Shown: piece by piece, positions 10,724 through 21,892 of the stretch | How the letters are laid out: the number at the start of each line of letters is the position of its first letter | Position numbering within the stretch: position 1 is the first letter of the stretch | Source of the DNA: a virus | DNA: 64,000 nucleotides | IMG/VR virus record: IMGVR_UViG_3300033146_000946 | Location: 62,001 to 126,000 of that record | Reading direction: 5' to 3' (one strand) | Notes under the pieces: model-generated | Told to the model about the DNA's origin: nothing | The model's input: only the letters and a program-made list of their open reading frames with translations | Database searches by the model: none | Position numbers and translations under genes: made by a program

Positions 10724-12208
10724 ATGAATTATATATATAAATTATTTTCTAAATATTTTAATAAATATAAACAGAATGTACTTAATAGAATTAGCGGATT
10801 AGTTAGAGTAACTGATACTGAAGTTTTAGAAGTTAGTTTAGATGAATTATTTAAAATATTAGATATTATTAGTGGTAGACAAACAACTGAATTATATATT
10901 CCAAAATATAATAAATTTCCATCGAGTAAAGATTTTAATATATTATTAGAAAAAATGGATGTTGATTTTGATGTGTTATTTAATTCTAGTAAAATTGTTG
11001 TAACTGATGCACAAAATGTAGTTAATTTTGATGTTACTCAAAGAATAGGTATAATTAATCTTTTATCTAAAACGCAAGGTAATGTGTTTCAAAGTTATGT
11101 TCTATCTAAAAAAGGTATTAATGGAAATATAATTATTAAAGAAGATTTTAAAACTGATGATAAAAAAACATTATTATCTGCTAATTCAAATAATGTAGAT
11201 ATTGATACGGATTTAAATATTTTAACATTAAAAAAGAAAAATAATAAACCAATATTAAATAATACTGTTATAGATACTAGAAATGTAGATGTTGCATTTG
11301 CAGAACAACAAGATATAAACTATAAGTTATATCCAAATAATTTTGATTTAAAATTAGGATCTTTTTGGAATACTAAATCTTCTGGTGCACATTTTAATAA
11401 AAATTTAAATCCAGAACAATATAGACAAAATATAACGTCAGGATATAAAAATCCTAATGCTACAAAAAAATCTCATTCTGTAGAATTACCTAGTAGTTCT
11501 ATTTCATGGTTGCCAAAAGGACCAGGTTATATAGCTTCACCTAAAATAGATAGTTGTCAATTTGAATCTGTTATTACATATGATCCAGATAAAAATTTAG
11601 AAACTAAAATTGAAAATAAATTTTCTGAAAGTGAAGATATTCCTAAAAATTCAATTTTTATAGATAGACAAATTTCTATAAATGGTAAATATATTTCAAC
11701 ATTAGATACATATCCTAATTCAAAAATAATTATAAAAATACCTTTTGAGGAAAATGCTACTTTATCTAATGGATTATATATAACATTAAATCCAAATGAT
11801 CATAATGAATTACCAAATTTAAATGCTAATGAAAGTTATATTATATCTACTAAAAATGAAAAAGTCGGAATTTATTCAGTATCAAATGATACTAAAGAAG
11901 ATACTAATATAACAGACAAATTATATAGCGTTACTTTTCATAAACCTATTATTCCAGCTATGATAAAATTAGTATTTGAATATGATAAAATATCTGGATG
12001 GGCACAAGTCCAATATTGGATGAGTAATTGGGAATTAGAAATATTAAAATCTTTAGATATTAATGTATATGTAGATGAAGAAGAAAATCCAGATACTGTC
12101 CATGTTGATTTTAATAGAAAAGTTAATATACTAATTGATGATATAAGTGATGATATATCTGAAAGAAATAAAGCTTTATCATTAGTTATATCTGAAGGAG
12201 TTGAATAA
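10724..12208 (+). CDS. Predicted structural protein, 494 residues
   Basis: Not recognised. The N-terminal 110 residues look helical (YKLFSKYFNKYKQNVLNR, LDELFKILDIISG), followed by polar linkers and beta segments. A Ser/Pro-rich section near residue 250 (SVELPSSSISWLPKGPGY) may be a flexible hinge. The stop is directly followed by the next start. Virion function is inferred from location. Confidence 0.35.
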   Translation: MNYIYKLFSKYFNKYKQNVLNRISGLVRVTDTEVLEVSLDELFKILDIISGRQTTELYIPKYNKFPSSKDFNILLEKMDVDFDVLFNSSKIVVTDAQNVVNFDVTQRIGIINLLSKTQGNVFQSYVLSKKGINGNIIIKEDFKTDDKKTLLSANSNNVDIDTDLNILTLKKKNNKPILNNTVIDTRNVDVAFAEQQDINYKLYPNNFDLKLGSFWNTKSSGAHFNKNLNPEQYRQNITSGYKNPNATKKSHSVELPSSSISWLPKGPGYIASPKIDSCQFESVITYDPDKNLETKIENKFSESEDIPKNSIFIDRQISINGKYISTLDTYPNSKIIIKIPFEENATLSNGLYITLNPNDHNELPNLNANESYIISTKNEKVGIYSVSNDTKEDTNITDKLYSVTFHKPIIPAMIKLVFEYDKISGWAQVQYWMSNWELEILKSLDINVYVDEEENPDTVHVDFNRKVNILIDDISDDISERNKALSLVISEGVE

Positions 12209-13912
12209 ATGTTAGTAGATATTTATGCTAATAAAAATAATGCATCTATAGCTGTAACGGATGGTTATTTAATATTACCTGTATTTAATTGGGGCGGATT
12301 TGCTAGTTCACCATATTTATCTCTTTTTCCATATATCCATGGTAAAAATAATAAACAAGCAACAACTCATACTGAATATTTAAATAAATTTAGTAATAAT
12401 AAAGAAAAATATGAATATAATTTATATTTAGATTATATAAAAAAAGATGATATAGAACCTGATAAAAATATCTATGATTTGAGTGAAAAAGCTAAACATA
12501 TAGAATTAAAATTACCATTTATATTTCCTATGTTTTTAAATAATGGAATACAAAATAGTATATTTAATAGTACTGTTGATTTCTTTTCTAATCATAGTAA
12601 TAATTATTATCGAAAGCCATTTTTTAAAACATATAATCCAGATGCAAATACTATTTTTAATAGTAATAGTTATCAAGATAGTACATTTGCTAATACTAAG
12701 CAAATTAATCATAATATGCAATATTGTATAATTAATGGCGATTTATTACAACAATATTTGGAAGTATTTGATACCATGCTTTATATGTATTCTTGTTATG
12801 GTGATGCTTTTTTAAATAAATTTTATTTAAAAACAGATAGATCTAATTGGGATGATCAAAATCCTATATTATATCCAGATGATTATAATAGAAATGATGG
12901 AATTACTACTAAACCATATTTAAATACTGGAAAAGAATTTAATTTAATGTTAAGTAGATCAAATTTTAAAGGTGAAATATTAACAAAAATGGTAGTATCA
13001 GATAAATTAAAAATTCATTTTGATAATTTAAAATTAATATCTATGGCTACTCCTGGTAATGATTATATAATTATTACATATAATGCTATTATTGACATAC
13101 ATTATTGTTATAATTTAACAGGACATTCGGAATATCCTACGTTTAATGCATATACTTTAGATTTTATAATGTATGTTGACGAAATATTAATAGAGATTGA
13201 TGATTGGAAATTAGATTTCGATTTAAAATCTGAATGGATTTCATATGTTTTAAATTTACTCACTGAAGCACCTTGGGATCATTATTTAATTAACGTTCCA
13301 ATGATTACTAAATTTAGATTAATAGATAATAGATTAGCATTAGTAGATGCTGCTTGTCCAATTCAAACAATAATAAATGCTGAAACTCGTGTAGAACAAA
13401 TACCTGGTATAAATGATATGATGTTTATTCGTGCTCCTTTTAGAATGATGTATTCATATCATTCACATCATGATAAATTAAAACCTATATATTCTAATGG
13501 TAAAAGTAGTAGTGTATATGATGCTAAAAATGACAATATAGTTATGGCTATGTGGTTAAATAATAGTGCTGATACTGAATATAAATTTGATACAATTGAT
13601 GCTGATGATCCATATGATCTAACGGGTTTTATTGGAGTTATATTAGCGACTTATTCAGCAAATGATTCATTTGAAAGAAAAAATCCATCTCTATTTAAAA
13701 TAGAAGTTATATATGTAGATCCTATTAAAGATATGACTTTAATTTATCATAATGAACATTTATATTTATCATATGTTGATAAATGGAATATGTTTTATGT
13801 TGTTAAATTAACATATTTAAATAATGGACAATATGATGTTTCACCATCTTTTATTAAAAGTGACGTATTAGATTTTGATGTTATAGGAGTTAAAAATGGT
13901 AAACTTGGATAA
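12209..13912 (+). CDS. Predicted structural protein, 567 residues
   Basis: Not recognised. The N-terminus is hydrophobic and glycine-rich without looking like a signal peptide (GYLILPVFNWGGFASSPY). The centre contains several His/Tyr-rich runs (RMMYSYHSHHDK). It overlaps the next gene by 17 bases. Short ORFs on both strands near 12536-12731 are shadows of this gene. Confidence 0.35.
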   Translation: MLVDIYANKNNASIAVTDGYLILPVFNWGGFASSPYLSLFPYIHGKNNKQATTHTEYLNKFSNNKEKYEYNLYLDYIKKDDIEPDKNIYDLSEKAKHIELKLPFIFPMFLNNGIQNSIFNSTVDFFSNHSNNYYRKPFFKTYNPDANTIFNSNSYQDSTFANTKQINHNMQYCIINGDLLQQYLEVFDTMLYMYSCYGDAFLNKFYLKTDRSNWDDQNPILYPDDYNRNDGITTKPYLNTGKEFNLMLSRSNFKGEILTKMVVSDKLKIHFDNLKLISMATPGNDYIIITYNAIIDIHYCYNLTGHSEYPTFNAYTLDFIMYVDEILIEIDDWKLDFDLKSEWISYVLNLLTEAPWDHYLINVPMITKFRLIDNRLALVDAACPIQTIINAETRVEQIPGINDMMFIRAPFRMMYSYHSHHDKLKPIYSNGKSSSVYDAKNDNIVMAMWLNNSADTEYKFDTIDADDPYDLTGFIGVILATYSANDSFERKNPSLFKIEVIYVDPIKDMTLIYHNEHLYLSYVDKWNMFYVVKLTYLNNGQYDVSPSFIKSDVLDFDVIGVKNGKLG

Positions 13913-15704
13913 TTGTTTAATAATTTATTACGGTGATAAAAGTAAGAATTATATTCATATTTTATCAGATGATGGAACTACTCAAGATTATGAAATATCA
14001 GAGGTTTATGATAATTTAATAACTATGGATAATGTTACTTATCTTGATTATTGTTGCAATATGTATGATTTTGATACAAAAATGAAAAAGTATGATAAAA
14101 TATCTGTTTATAGTTTATTATCATATCATTCTAAAAAAGTATATTTACAAAAATATTATTATAAACATTATTATGCTGTTAATGAAGCAGTTTCATCTTA
14201 TATATTAGATGATCATTCATTTAAATATAATAATAATTCTGATTCATTAGTAGATTGGGAATCATTTATGCAAATAACAGCATCATGTAAAGATAGTAGT
14301 ATGTATAGTACGATTTTATATGAAGACGGTGATAAAACTGTTAAAATATTTGGACCAGATCCTAGCACATATTATGATATAACTAATATTGTTATTCACT
14401 ATGCAAAGATTGAATATAAAAAAATTTCTATGGAAGTATGGAAAATAATAATATATGAACATGCTAGTGATATAGATGTCGAATTAATTGGATATATAAA
14501 TGGTAAAAAAGTAGATTCAAAAAAATCTTCAAATAATACATATTTAACTTATAATTATAGTTATAATATGTCAGTTGCTTTTATAGTTGGAGACGATTTT
14601 GATAAATATTTTGGATCTACTTTAGATATAGATTTAGAAATTATTATAAAATATAAAAATGTAAAACTTGAATCTAAAACTATTTCAACATCATTAACAC
14701 CAGTACAACCAGCAAAAGATACTTTAAAATTAACTACATATGATGGTACAAATGTTACTACTGATTGGTATATTATTCCAAATCATAAATATAGAACTAA
14801 AGTCTATTATACATTTACTAATGATCCCAAAATTAAAAATATAGTTAATATTTTAGATTCTAATAATAATATTATTAAATCTTCAATAGAAATGACATCT
14901 ATATATTCTAGTAAATTTTTTAGATTAGATAATGATATTAAAATAGGTGAAGAATATAAATTACAATTAACGCAAAAAACTAATTTAATTGTAGATAAAT
15001 CAAATATTACTAATTCATTTAAAATTATAGATGCTTTCATGGGTTATAATCTATATGGTGTAAATTTTAAAGCAATTATTAAAGATAAAAATAGTAATGA
15101 TATTGATTACATTTATTATACAAATCCAGGATTATCTGAATTTTCAGCTGGTGCTATTAAAAAAACATTAAGTAATGGTAATGTTAAATTACATGCATCT
15201 TTTAAAATTAATAAACCAGAAAAAATATATATGGATAATAAATTTATAACTACAGTAAATTCTTATATTTCACCACATAATATGTATTTAATTTCTATGA
15301 AAAAAGACGAAACATTCTATACTACTTTTCATACAGAAATTACAAAAACAAAATACACAAAAAATTTATTTAGAGATAAAAATAATGTTTATAAATATCA
15401 ATCTATGTCAGCTAGTATTGGTGAATATTTAATAAAATTAGCAAATGATAAACATTTATTTGATTCTAATATAGAAATAGAAGGAGCAGTTGGTGTTAAA
15501 AAAGTAATTACTACTACTAATGATCTTTTAGATACTACTAAAATTCATGAAATTGAAAATGAAATATTTACTAATGGGGAATATAAAACATTTCTTATAT
15601 TTGAAACTAAATTAGATGACATAAAAAGTTATACTACTTATGAATTAACATTTATAGAAACTAGATCAGATTATATAACTCAATTCGATATAACAGAAGG
15701 TTAA
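13896..15704 (+). CDS. Predicted structural protein, 602 residues
   Basis: Not recognised. The ORF overlaps the preceding gene by 17 bases; the ATG at 13896 is preceded by a TAGGAG site within that gene. The protein has several repeated beta-sandwich-like modules, with VEL(I/K)-x-Y-type strands around residues 190-270 and 270-350, consistent with Ig-like fibre or decoration domains. No catalytic motif was seen. The minus-strand ORF at 14807-15040 is a shadow. Confidence 0.35.
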   Translation: MVNLDNCLIIYYGDKSKNYIHILSDDGTTQDYEISEVYDNLITMDNVTYLDYCCNMYDFDTKMKKYDKISVYSLLSYHSKKVYLQKYYYKHYYAVNEAVSSYILDDHSFKYNNNSDSLVDWESFMQITASCKDSSMYSTILYEDGDKTVKIFGPDPSTYYDITNIVIHYAKIEYKKISMEVWKIIIYEHASDIDVELIGYINGKKVDSKKSSNNTYLTYNYSYNMSVAFIVGDDFDKYFGSTLDIDLEIIIKYKNVKLESKTISTSLTPVQPAKDTLKLTTYDGTNVTTDWYIIPNHKYRTKVYYTFTNDPKIKNIVNILDSNNNIIKSSIEMTSIYSSKFFRLDNDIKIGEEYKLQLTQKTNLIVDKSNITNSFKIIDAFMGYNLYGVNFKAIIKDKNSNDIDYIYYTNPGLSEFSAGAIKKTLSNGNVKLHASFKINKPEKIYMDNKFITTVNSYISPHNMYLISMKKDETFYTTFHTEITKTKYTKNLFRDKNNVYKYQSMSASIGEYLIKLANDKHLFDSNIEIEGAVGVKKVITTTNDLLDTTKIHEIENEIFTNGEYKTFLIFETKLDDIKSYTTYELTFIETRSDYITQFDITEG

Positions 15705-15707
15705 AAT

Positions 15708-17114
15708 ATGAGCTTAATAAGAATTAATACTACAGGTTTACCTGATTATACTTTTACTATTACATCTGGTTGGACTGAATCTGGTCATGCTAAATTTAAT
15801 GTTGTATCTGATAAGATTATCGATAATGATATACTTATACAGGTAGTATTTTATGACGCATCATTAACTATTACTGATTCTGAATTAATTATTTTATTTG
15901 ATGATTTATATAATGGAACAAATAATAGTTCTTTTATAACTGAACGATTATATTATAGTCAATATGAAAGTGATGGTACTAGTAAATTTGATAAAGATAT
16001 AGATATATATTTTAAATCTAGTGAGAATACACATCATAAATTTTCATATTTAGTTAGATTTATTGGTGAAGAATATGAAGATATATTTGATCCAAATGTT
16101 GATACTCATACTACTTTATATTTATCTAACCCATATCAACCATATCTTTCCAATTTTGTTAGCGATACATCAGAATCTTTAATTACTGCACAAGTAGTTA
16201 ACGCATCTGAAACAACAACTGATTTAGAATTAACTATTGATCATAATTCACCATTAGTAAATTTAACAAAAAGTAATTCTAAATATCAATTATATATAAC
16301 ATCTTATGATGAAACAACTGGAAATGATATTAAATCATATGGTATAAATAAAGCGACATATCCTTTAGGTACTATTCCATCTGAAAATAATATTACAGAT
16401 GAAACTATTACAATAACATTACCATTTACATATGAAAAAGATGATAAATTTAATTTTATTATTTATAAAATTAGATTAAGATATGTAGATCAAACAGGAA
16501 ATATTACTACTAAATATATAACATTTGATACAAAAAAAATTAAAATTTTTAATGATGTAATTGATAGTGGAAAAATTACAGATAAAGAATTAAGTTATAA
16601 TTTAGTATTAGGTGAATCATTTTTAATAGATGATAATTTAACAACTAAACATAGAATGATTGTTGATATAGAAGATGTATGTTTGGTATCTAATAAATTC
16701 GAATCATCAGGTAGATATGTTTCAAAATATTATTATTTTGATTCTCCATTATATACTGTTATGTTGAAAGTTGATGAAATCTTACCATATAATATATCTG
16801 TTAATTCAATTAAATATTATATTCAATTTGGTGAAAATGATGAAATACAAATATCACCTTTGAATAGAGATCAAGAATTTGATGGAGAAGGAAATTTAAT
16901 TCCAAAATTATTAATATTAGATAAATTGGATATTAAACGATTATCTAGTAATATAAAAGAATTAGAATATTCTTCTAGTTATTCATTTAGAGTTATTATA
17001 GAATTTGATGTTACTACTATAGATGGTACAGATTTAGGTGATTATTTTTTACCACCATTTTTAAACTCATATGAATGTCATGTATCTGATAAAAATTCAT
17101 TTTTAAGGATTTAA
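15708..17114 (+). CDS. Predicted structural protein, 468 residues
   Basis: Not recognised. The protein is dominated by beta strands with acidic loops and is similar in style to the preceding gene product, perhaps built of two or three Ig-like domains. It starts 3 bases after the previous stop and ends 3 bases before the next start, within the coupled structural operon. Confidence 0.35.
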   Translation: MSLIRINTTGLPDYTFTITSGWTESGHAKFNVVSDKIIDNDILIQVVFYDASLTITDSELIILFDDLYNGTNNSSFITERLYYSQYESDGTSKFDKDIDIYFKSSENTHHKFSYLVRFIGEEYEDIFDPNVDTHTTLYLSNPYQPYLSNFVSDTSESLITAQVVNASETTTDLELTIDHNSPLVNLTKSNSKYQLYITSYDETTGNDIKSYGINKATYPLGTIPSENNITDETITITLPFTYEKDDKFNFIIYKIRLRYVDQTGNITTKYITFDTKKIKIFNDVIDSGKITDKELSYNLVLGESFLIDDNLTTKHRMIVDIEDVCLVSNKFESSGRYVSKYYYFDSPLYTVMLKVDEILPYNISVNSIKYYIQFGENDEIQISPLNRDQEFDGEGNLIPKLLILDKLDIKRLSSNIKELEYSSSYSFRVIIEFDVTTIDGTDLGDYFLPPFLNSYECHVSDKNSFLRI

Positions 17115-17117
17115 TTT

Positions 17118-20100
17118 ATGAACACAAAAAAAGAATTATTATATAATTTATTATTTAAACAAACTATAACTGGTGAAATAGATTATCCTAGAATTCCACC
17201 TAAAAGTGATTTATATAAATTAATAGATTTAAAAAATATTGATGATGTTAAACCATTATTAAATTTAGAATTATTTGATGAATTAAATTTTGATACATTA
17301 AATACTGCTTTTAAATCAGTAGTAGATGATTTTAATTTATTATATTCTTCAATCAATAAACAATCTATGGATGTAATGAATCAATTAACTAATTCATTAA
17401 AAGAATATAGAGGTATAACTAGATCATTAAATAGAATAAATCAATCAGCAGTAGATATTATAAATGGTAGAGCTGATATCAATAAATATACATATAAATA
17501 TACCGAAACATTTACTAATGCTGATAATATTAATGAATTTTTATCTACTAAAGATAGTTCAACTAAATTACCAGTAATAGATATTGAATCTGGTACAATG
17601 TATATACCATCAAATACTTTAAATTTAATAGATTTACATCATTATTATGGTACAAAGTTAAATGTTAGATTTTCTAATTATAATGGTATGATTACAAAAA
17701 CAAAAGTTTTATCTAATTATGATATGAGTATTATTTTAGATCCATTATTACACCCAGATGATAAATATGTTTATTACGTAGAAACTAATAAACCTACACC
17801 ATTAACTATGTCATTTGTTATTCAATTAAATCCAGATTCATCAAAATCTGAAATATCAGGAGTAGCTTTTTCTATTGATTCAGCTGTGACAGGTGGATAT
17901 CTAAGATTAGATTATAAAGATGAAACAGGTTGGAAACCTTTTAATTATGCTATAAAACAATTAACACCAGGATTAGATGATTATGCTATAACATTATCAG
18001 ATGTAATTAATACTTCACATATTAGATTTTCTATTATTAAAGAATTTCCAGATGAATTAAAAAATTTAGGTTATTATTTATCTATCAAAAACATATCTAT
18101 TTATAAAAGTACAACTAGTAAAACTGCTGTATTAGTTTCAAAAAGTACTGAAATAAAATCTTATGGTTTTGAAGATACAATTATTGGAACTATTGGTGCT
18201 AAAATAAAAGGAATATTACCACAAAATTGTTATGCTAATATATATGTTTCATCTGATAAAGTTATTCATGCTCATTTTGAAGATATTCATGGTGATTACG
18301 TTGATCCTAAATCTCTTAATAAATTTAGATTAGTTGATACTAAAACTGATGAATTAACAAAAGATAAAAGATTTGTATTATTATCAGATTTAATAGGAAA
18401 TGAACATTTAGAAGGTGTATCAAAATATAATAATCTAGCGTTCGATTGGCAAATTATCAAATCATTTGAAAGTGATAATTTAAAACCTGATATGGTTACA
18501 TTAATTAATATTGGTCAAAAAGATCCATATGATAATAGTATTGCTAATACTAGAGATGTATTATTTGGTGATAGATATTATAATGATATATTATCTGGTA
18601 CATATCCGCAAGATGATTTTCCTCCTCCATTTTCATTAGATGATTGGTTTATGAGTGGTATAATAAATGAATCAAATCCAGATTGGCATAATATAGAATA
18701 TTTAGTAGATGCTGATCCTCATTTATATGGTACTGATTATGGTGATCCTGTTTATGGTTTTCCTTGGAATTGGTTTTATAAACGTAAAAAGAGACATTTA
18801 AAATTTAATGATTTTATTGCTATGATTCCTGGTTGGTGGAGACCTGACTCATCATTAGTTACGCCATCTGGTATATTAAATGAATATGGTGAAATAGATA
18901 AAAGTATAGTAGATACTGTTACTTTTCCATATCCAGATTTTTATATTAATGGTATTAAATTTTATAAAATTTTTAGATTTGATAGAAATTCTGAAGTATT
19001 AGGTTCTGATATGAGAATTTATACATATCAAACTAAACCAGTTAATGGTGTTACTACTAATGATAAAGAAGATTATTATCCTCATAATATGAAATGGGTT
19101 TTTACTTCTAAATATACACCAGTTAGAGCAGTACAAGAAGCTATACCAACTGTATCAGGTTATGCTGATGATCCTCATAAAATAACTGGAAAAGTAAAAG
19201 TTGATATTCCAGATAATGCTAAATATATTGATAGTAGTATAAAAAATGTACATTATAAAGATGATAATCTTTATCTAGATGAAATACGACAATATAAAAT
19301 AATTAAGGATAATGATAAGGATGTTTTTATAGATCTATCTCCTTTAGAAAATAGTGATTTATTAATTGAAGATCATCCATTAGCATTTGAATATGCTTAT
19401 AATTTAATTGATAATTATACATCTTATTGGGATGGTTATATTATAGTTGATGATGAAACTGTTGATATAACTTTAAAACAATCATATGCTTATACAAATC
19501 AAATTAATAAATATAATGTTGTTAATAAATATAAAATTATTAATGTTGATACAGATGAGGTAATAACAAAAAATGATGATGTTAATAATAAAGATTATAA
19601 TATGTTAGATGAGAGTGTTAAAACTATCACTCTAGATAGGGGTATCTATGAATTTAAAATTCATTGTTTAACAGAAAAAGATAATGCTTATCCTGCAAAT
19701 AAATGGTCACCAAACTCTTCTGATTTTATAAAGGTAACTGGAAATGCTAGAATCGTTGCAGATATTAAGCCATTACATATAGTCACATTAGAAACATTAT
19801 TATATTCTACTACTTATGAAAATGATTATAGATGTGCTGTAATTACAGATAGTGATTATACTAATTATGTAATAGTCAAAGAACCATCAAAAAATATTGT
19901 ACCTGGTTATTATTTTGATTCGGAAGGATCTTATTATAATAAATTAGATGAACATCAAATACAAAATATTGGACACTATAAAAGAAGATGGTATGGTGCA
20001 CAAACTAATATAATTGAAACATATTATACTGGTTCAAAAATTGATACTATTATGAGTGGATATTATTATGATAATACGTCTTATGAAGTAGATTATAAAT

Positions 20101-20426
20101 GGAATAAAGGTAAAACTTATGACCAACATTATAAAAATACTTATGATAAATTATATCCGCAACATTCTACATTTGGAGTTCCTATTAATGTTGATGAGCC
20201 AATAACAAATGTATTAAATTCAGGATATCTATTTCATAATACTTCAGAAAATTTACCATCATTTTATACAGCTGAATATGGTTTAGTTGATAGAGATAAT
20301 GTTGCAGGTAACAGATTTTTATATAAAATAGAATTAATTAGTGAAGATGAACAATTGACACCAGTATTAGATGAAATAGAATTTTCTATTAATCCTAAAA
20401 TAGAGGAGTTATTATATGAGACCTAA
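17118..20426 (+). CDS. Large tail/baseplate structural protein, 1102 residues
   Basis: The largest structural protein here. Residues about 1-120 are helical (FDTLNTAFKSVVDDFNLLYS, MDVMNQLTNSLKEYRG), then comes a beta domain at about 150-330 (AFSIDSAVTGGYLRLDYKDE, SHIRFSIIKEFPDELKN) like the discoidin-type domain of the 725-residue protein. A Trp/Pro-rich segment at about 540-585 (GFPWNWFYKRKKRHLKF, IPGWWRP) stands out. The C-terminal 300 residues are again beta-rich. It overlaps the next gene by 11 bases. Size and order suggest a baseplate or fibre-base component. Confidence 0.4.
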   Translation: MNTKKELLYNLLFKQTITGEIDYPRIPPKSDLYKLIDLKNIDDVKPLLNLELFDELNFDTLNTAFKSVVDDFNLLYSSINKQSMDVMNQLTNSLKEYRGITRSLNRINQSAVDIINGRADINKYTYKYTETFTNADNINEFLSTKDSSTKLPVIDIESGTMYIPSNTLNLIDLHHYYGTKLNVRFSNYNGMITKTKVLSNYDMSIILDPLLHPDDKYVYYVETNKPTPLTMSFVIQLNPDSSKSEISGVAFSIDSAVTGGYLRLDYKDETGWKPFNYAIKQLTPGLDDYAITLSDVINTSHIRFSIIKEFPDELKNLGYYLSIKNISIYKSTTSKTAVLVSKSTEIKSYGFEDTIIGTIGAKIKGILPQNCYANIYVSSDKVIHAHFEDIHGDYVDPKSLNKFRLVDTKTDELTKDKRFVLLSDLIGNEHLEGVSKYNNLAFDWQIIKSFESDNLKPDMVTLINIGQKDPYDNSIANTRDVLFGDRYYNDILSGTYPQDDFPPPFSLDDWFMSGIINESNPDWHNIEYLVDADPHLYGTDYGDPVYGFPWNWFYKRKKRHLKFNDFIAMIPGWWRPDSSLVTPSGILNEYGEIDKSIVDTVTFPYPDFYINGIKFYKIFRFDRNSEVLGSDMRIYTYQTKPVNGVTTNDKEDYYPHNMKWVFTSKYTPVRAVQEAIPTVSGYADDPHKITGKVKVDIPDNAKYIDSSIKNVHYKDDNLYLDEIRQYKIIKDNDKDVFIDLSPLENSDLLIEDHPLAFEYAYNLIDNYTSYWDGYIIVDDETVDITLKQSYAYTNQINKYNVVNKYKIINVDTDEVITKNDDVNNKDYNMLDESVKTITLDRGIYEFKIHCLTEKDNAYPANKWSPNSSDFIKVTGNARIVADIKPLHIVTLETLLYSTTYENDYRCAVITDSDYTNYVIVKEPSKNIVPGYYFDSEGSYYNKLDEHQIQNIGHYKRRWYGAQTNIIETYYTGSKIDTIMSGYYYDNTSYEVDYKWNKGKTYDQHYKNTYDKLYPQHSTFGVPINVDEPITNVLNSGYLFHNTSENLPSFYTAEYGLVDRDNVAGNRFLYKIELISEDEQLTPVLDEIEFSINPKIEELLYET

Positions 20427-20703
20427 TTATCCATTAATATCATTTGAATTAAATGATATGTTCCAAGATTTATATTATAAATTAGTTTATATATTGGGAT
20501 ATGATAATGAAGAAAATGAAACAACTTATACTGGTAAATATGATAAAATCGAAATTAATTTACGAGAATCAGTATATAAAATAATTAATCAACTTGATTC
20601 GTATGAAACTAGTTTAGTATTATATAAAGGTACAACACAAGAAATTCCATTGTTTTCAAAATGGAATAAATATATAATCATAAATGAACTTAGGAGTTTA
20701 TAA
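20416..20703 (+). CDS. Small structural-operon protein, 95 residues
   Basis: Not recognised. A mostly helical protein starting inside the end of the 1102-residue gene after a GAGGAG site and ending in a TAATG overlap with the next gene. Tight coupling on both sides suggests it is made in ratio with the tail proteins. Confidence 0.4.
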   Translation: MRPNYPLISFELNDMFQDLYYKLVYILGYDNEENETTYTGKYDKIEINLRESVYKIINQLDSYETSLVLYKGTTQEIPLFSKWNKYIIINELRSL

Positions 20704-21890
20704 TGAAAATAAATGATAAAAAAAGTTTATCAGTTTATCCATTAATTGAAAATATAGAATATTCTGAACCAATTAGTAGTGAAAAATTAAATAAACAATT
20801 TCAATCTTTAAAAGAATCTGTTTTAAGATCTTTAATAAGAACGCAAGAAATTAATACATCATTAAATATCTTTGAACAAGCTGTAGTAGCGCAAGGAACA
20901 GCGTTAGGTAATCAATATAATAGTTTATTATATAAAGATAATACTAATTCATATATAACAGCATATGATGATATAATGGTTGATGAAAATAATATAAATC
21001 ACGATACAGCTTATGGTTATATAACATTAAATACTGTTGCGCATTATAGTAAAATTCCTAGATTAGAAAAATATAATGGTAAAGTTTCACCACAAGTTAA
21101 GATATTTATTAATTATCAAGAACAAGAAATAGATAGTGGACCATATTATACTTTAGATAATAGTTTAAATACAGTATGGTTTGACACATTTGCTCCTGAT
21201 TCAGAAGTTAGATTTGAAATACAATTACCACCTTCATTAACTAAACGATTTAATTATATTAGACTAGATCCATTTCCAATATTTGGATTTAATATTACAA
21301 AAATAACATATCAAGATTTATATGGAAATTATCATGATATAAATGAAGATATATATGGTACACACGATCCTTTATTAAATAATAAAGCATATCCAACTAA
21401 GATATTTACATCTCCTAAAGAATTTAATGGAACTTTAATTATATATGGAAAAACTGATAGTACAGGTTATTTTGGATTTAGTAATATTGATATAGGTTTT
21501 ATGGATTTTGATAATACAACTACTGAAGTTTTTGTTGAATATAATATATATGAAAAAGATAATAGTACTACTAGATCTCTTAAATTAGAAACGTGTGTAT
21601 TAGATTATTATTTTGATGCAAAAGATGCTAAATCGTTATTAAATAATACTAATCCTGTACTAGAAGCTAGATTAATATCTGGAACTAAACAATGTGTTAA
21701 TAATAGTTGCACTATAGTTCCTGGTGCAGTCGATATTAAATTAGATATATCTGCTAATCAAATAATAGATATTAATAAGACAATAATATTAAGTCCTAAT
21801 CAACGACTTTATTTAAAGTTAAGAATTAAAGAACATAATATGACAACCCCTGTATTTAGAGGTTCTAAATTAAAATATGAGAAGGTTTAA
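20703..21890 (+). CDS. Predicted tail protein with helical N-terminus and discoidin-like beta domain
   Basis: A 395-residue protein. Residues about 25-70 form a likely coiled coil (KLNKQFQSLKESVLRSLIRT). Residues about 130-290 contain YTLDNSLNTVWFDT, then EIQLPPSLTKRFNYIRLDPFP, a pattern typical of ligand-binding jelly-roll domains. The C-terminal part carries four Cys (KQCVNNSC plus two others). The layout matches the 725- and 1102-residue proteins upstream. Confidence 0.4.
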   Translation: MKINDKKSLSVYPLIENIEYSEPISSEKLNKQFQSLKESVLRSLIRTQEINTSLNIFEQAVVAQGTALGNQYNSLLYKDNTNSYITAYDDIMVDENNINHDTAYGYITLNTVAHYSKIPRLEKYNGKVSPQVKIFINYQEQEIDSGPYYTLDNSLNTVWFDTFAPDSEVRFEIQLPPSLTKRFNYIRLDPFPIFGFNITKITYQDLYGNYHDINEDIYGTHDPLLNNKAYPTKIFTSPKEFNGTLIIYGKTDSTGYFGFSNIDIGFMDFDNTTTEVFVEYNIYEKDNSTTRSLKLETCVLDYYFDAKDAKSLLNNTNPVLEARLISGTKQCVNNSCTIVPGAVDIKLDISANQIIDINKTIILSPNQRLYLKLRIKEHNMTTPVFRGSKLKYEKV

Positions 21891-21892
21891 TT

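Noticed and set aside
12536-12731. Short ORFs on both strands in the 12209-13912 gene
   Set aside because: They have no ribosome binding sites and low-complexity Ile-rich translations; shadows of the real gene.
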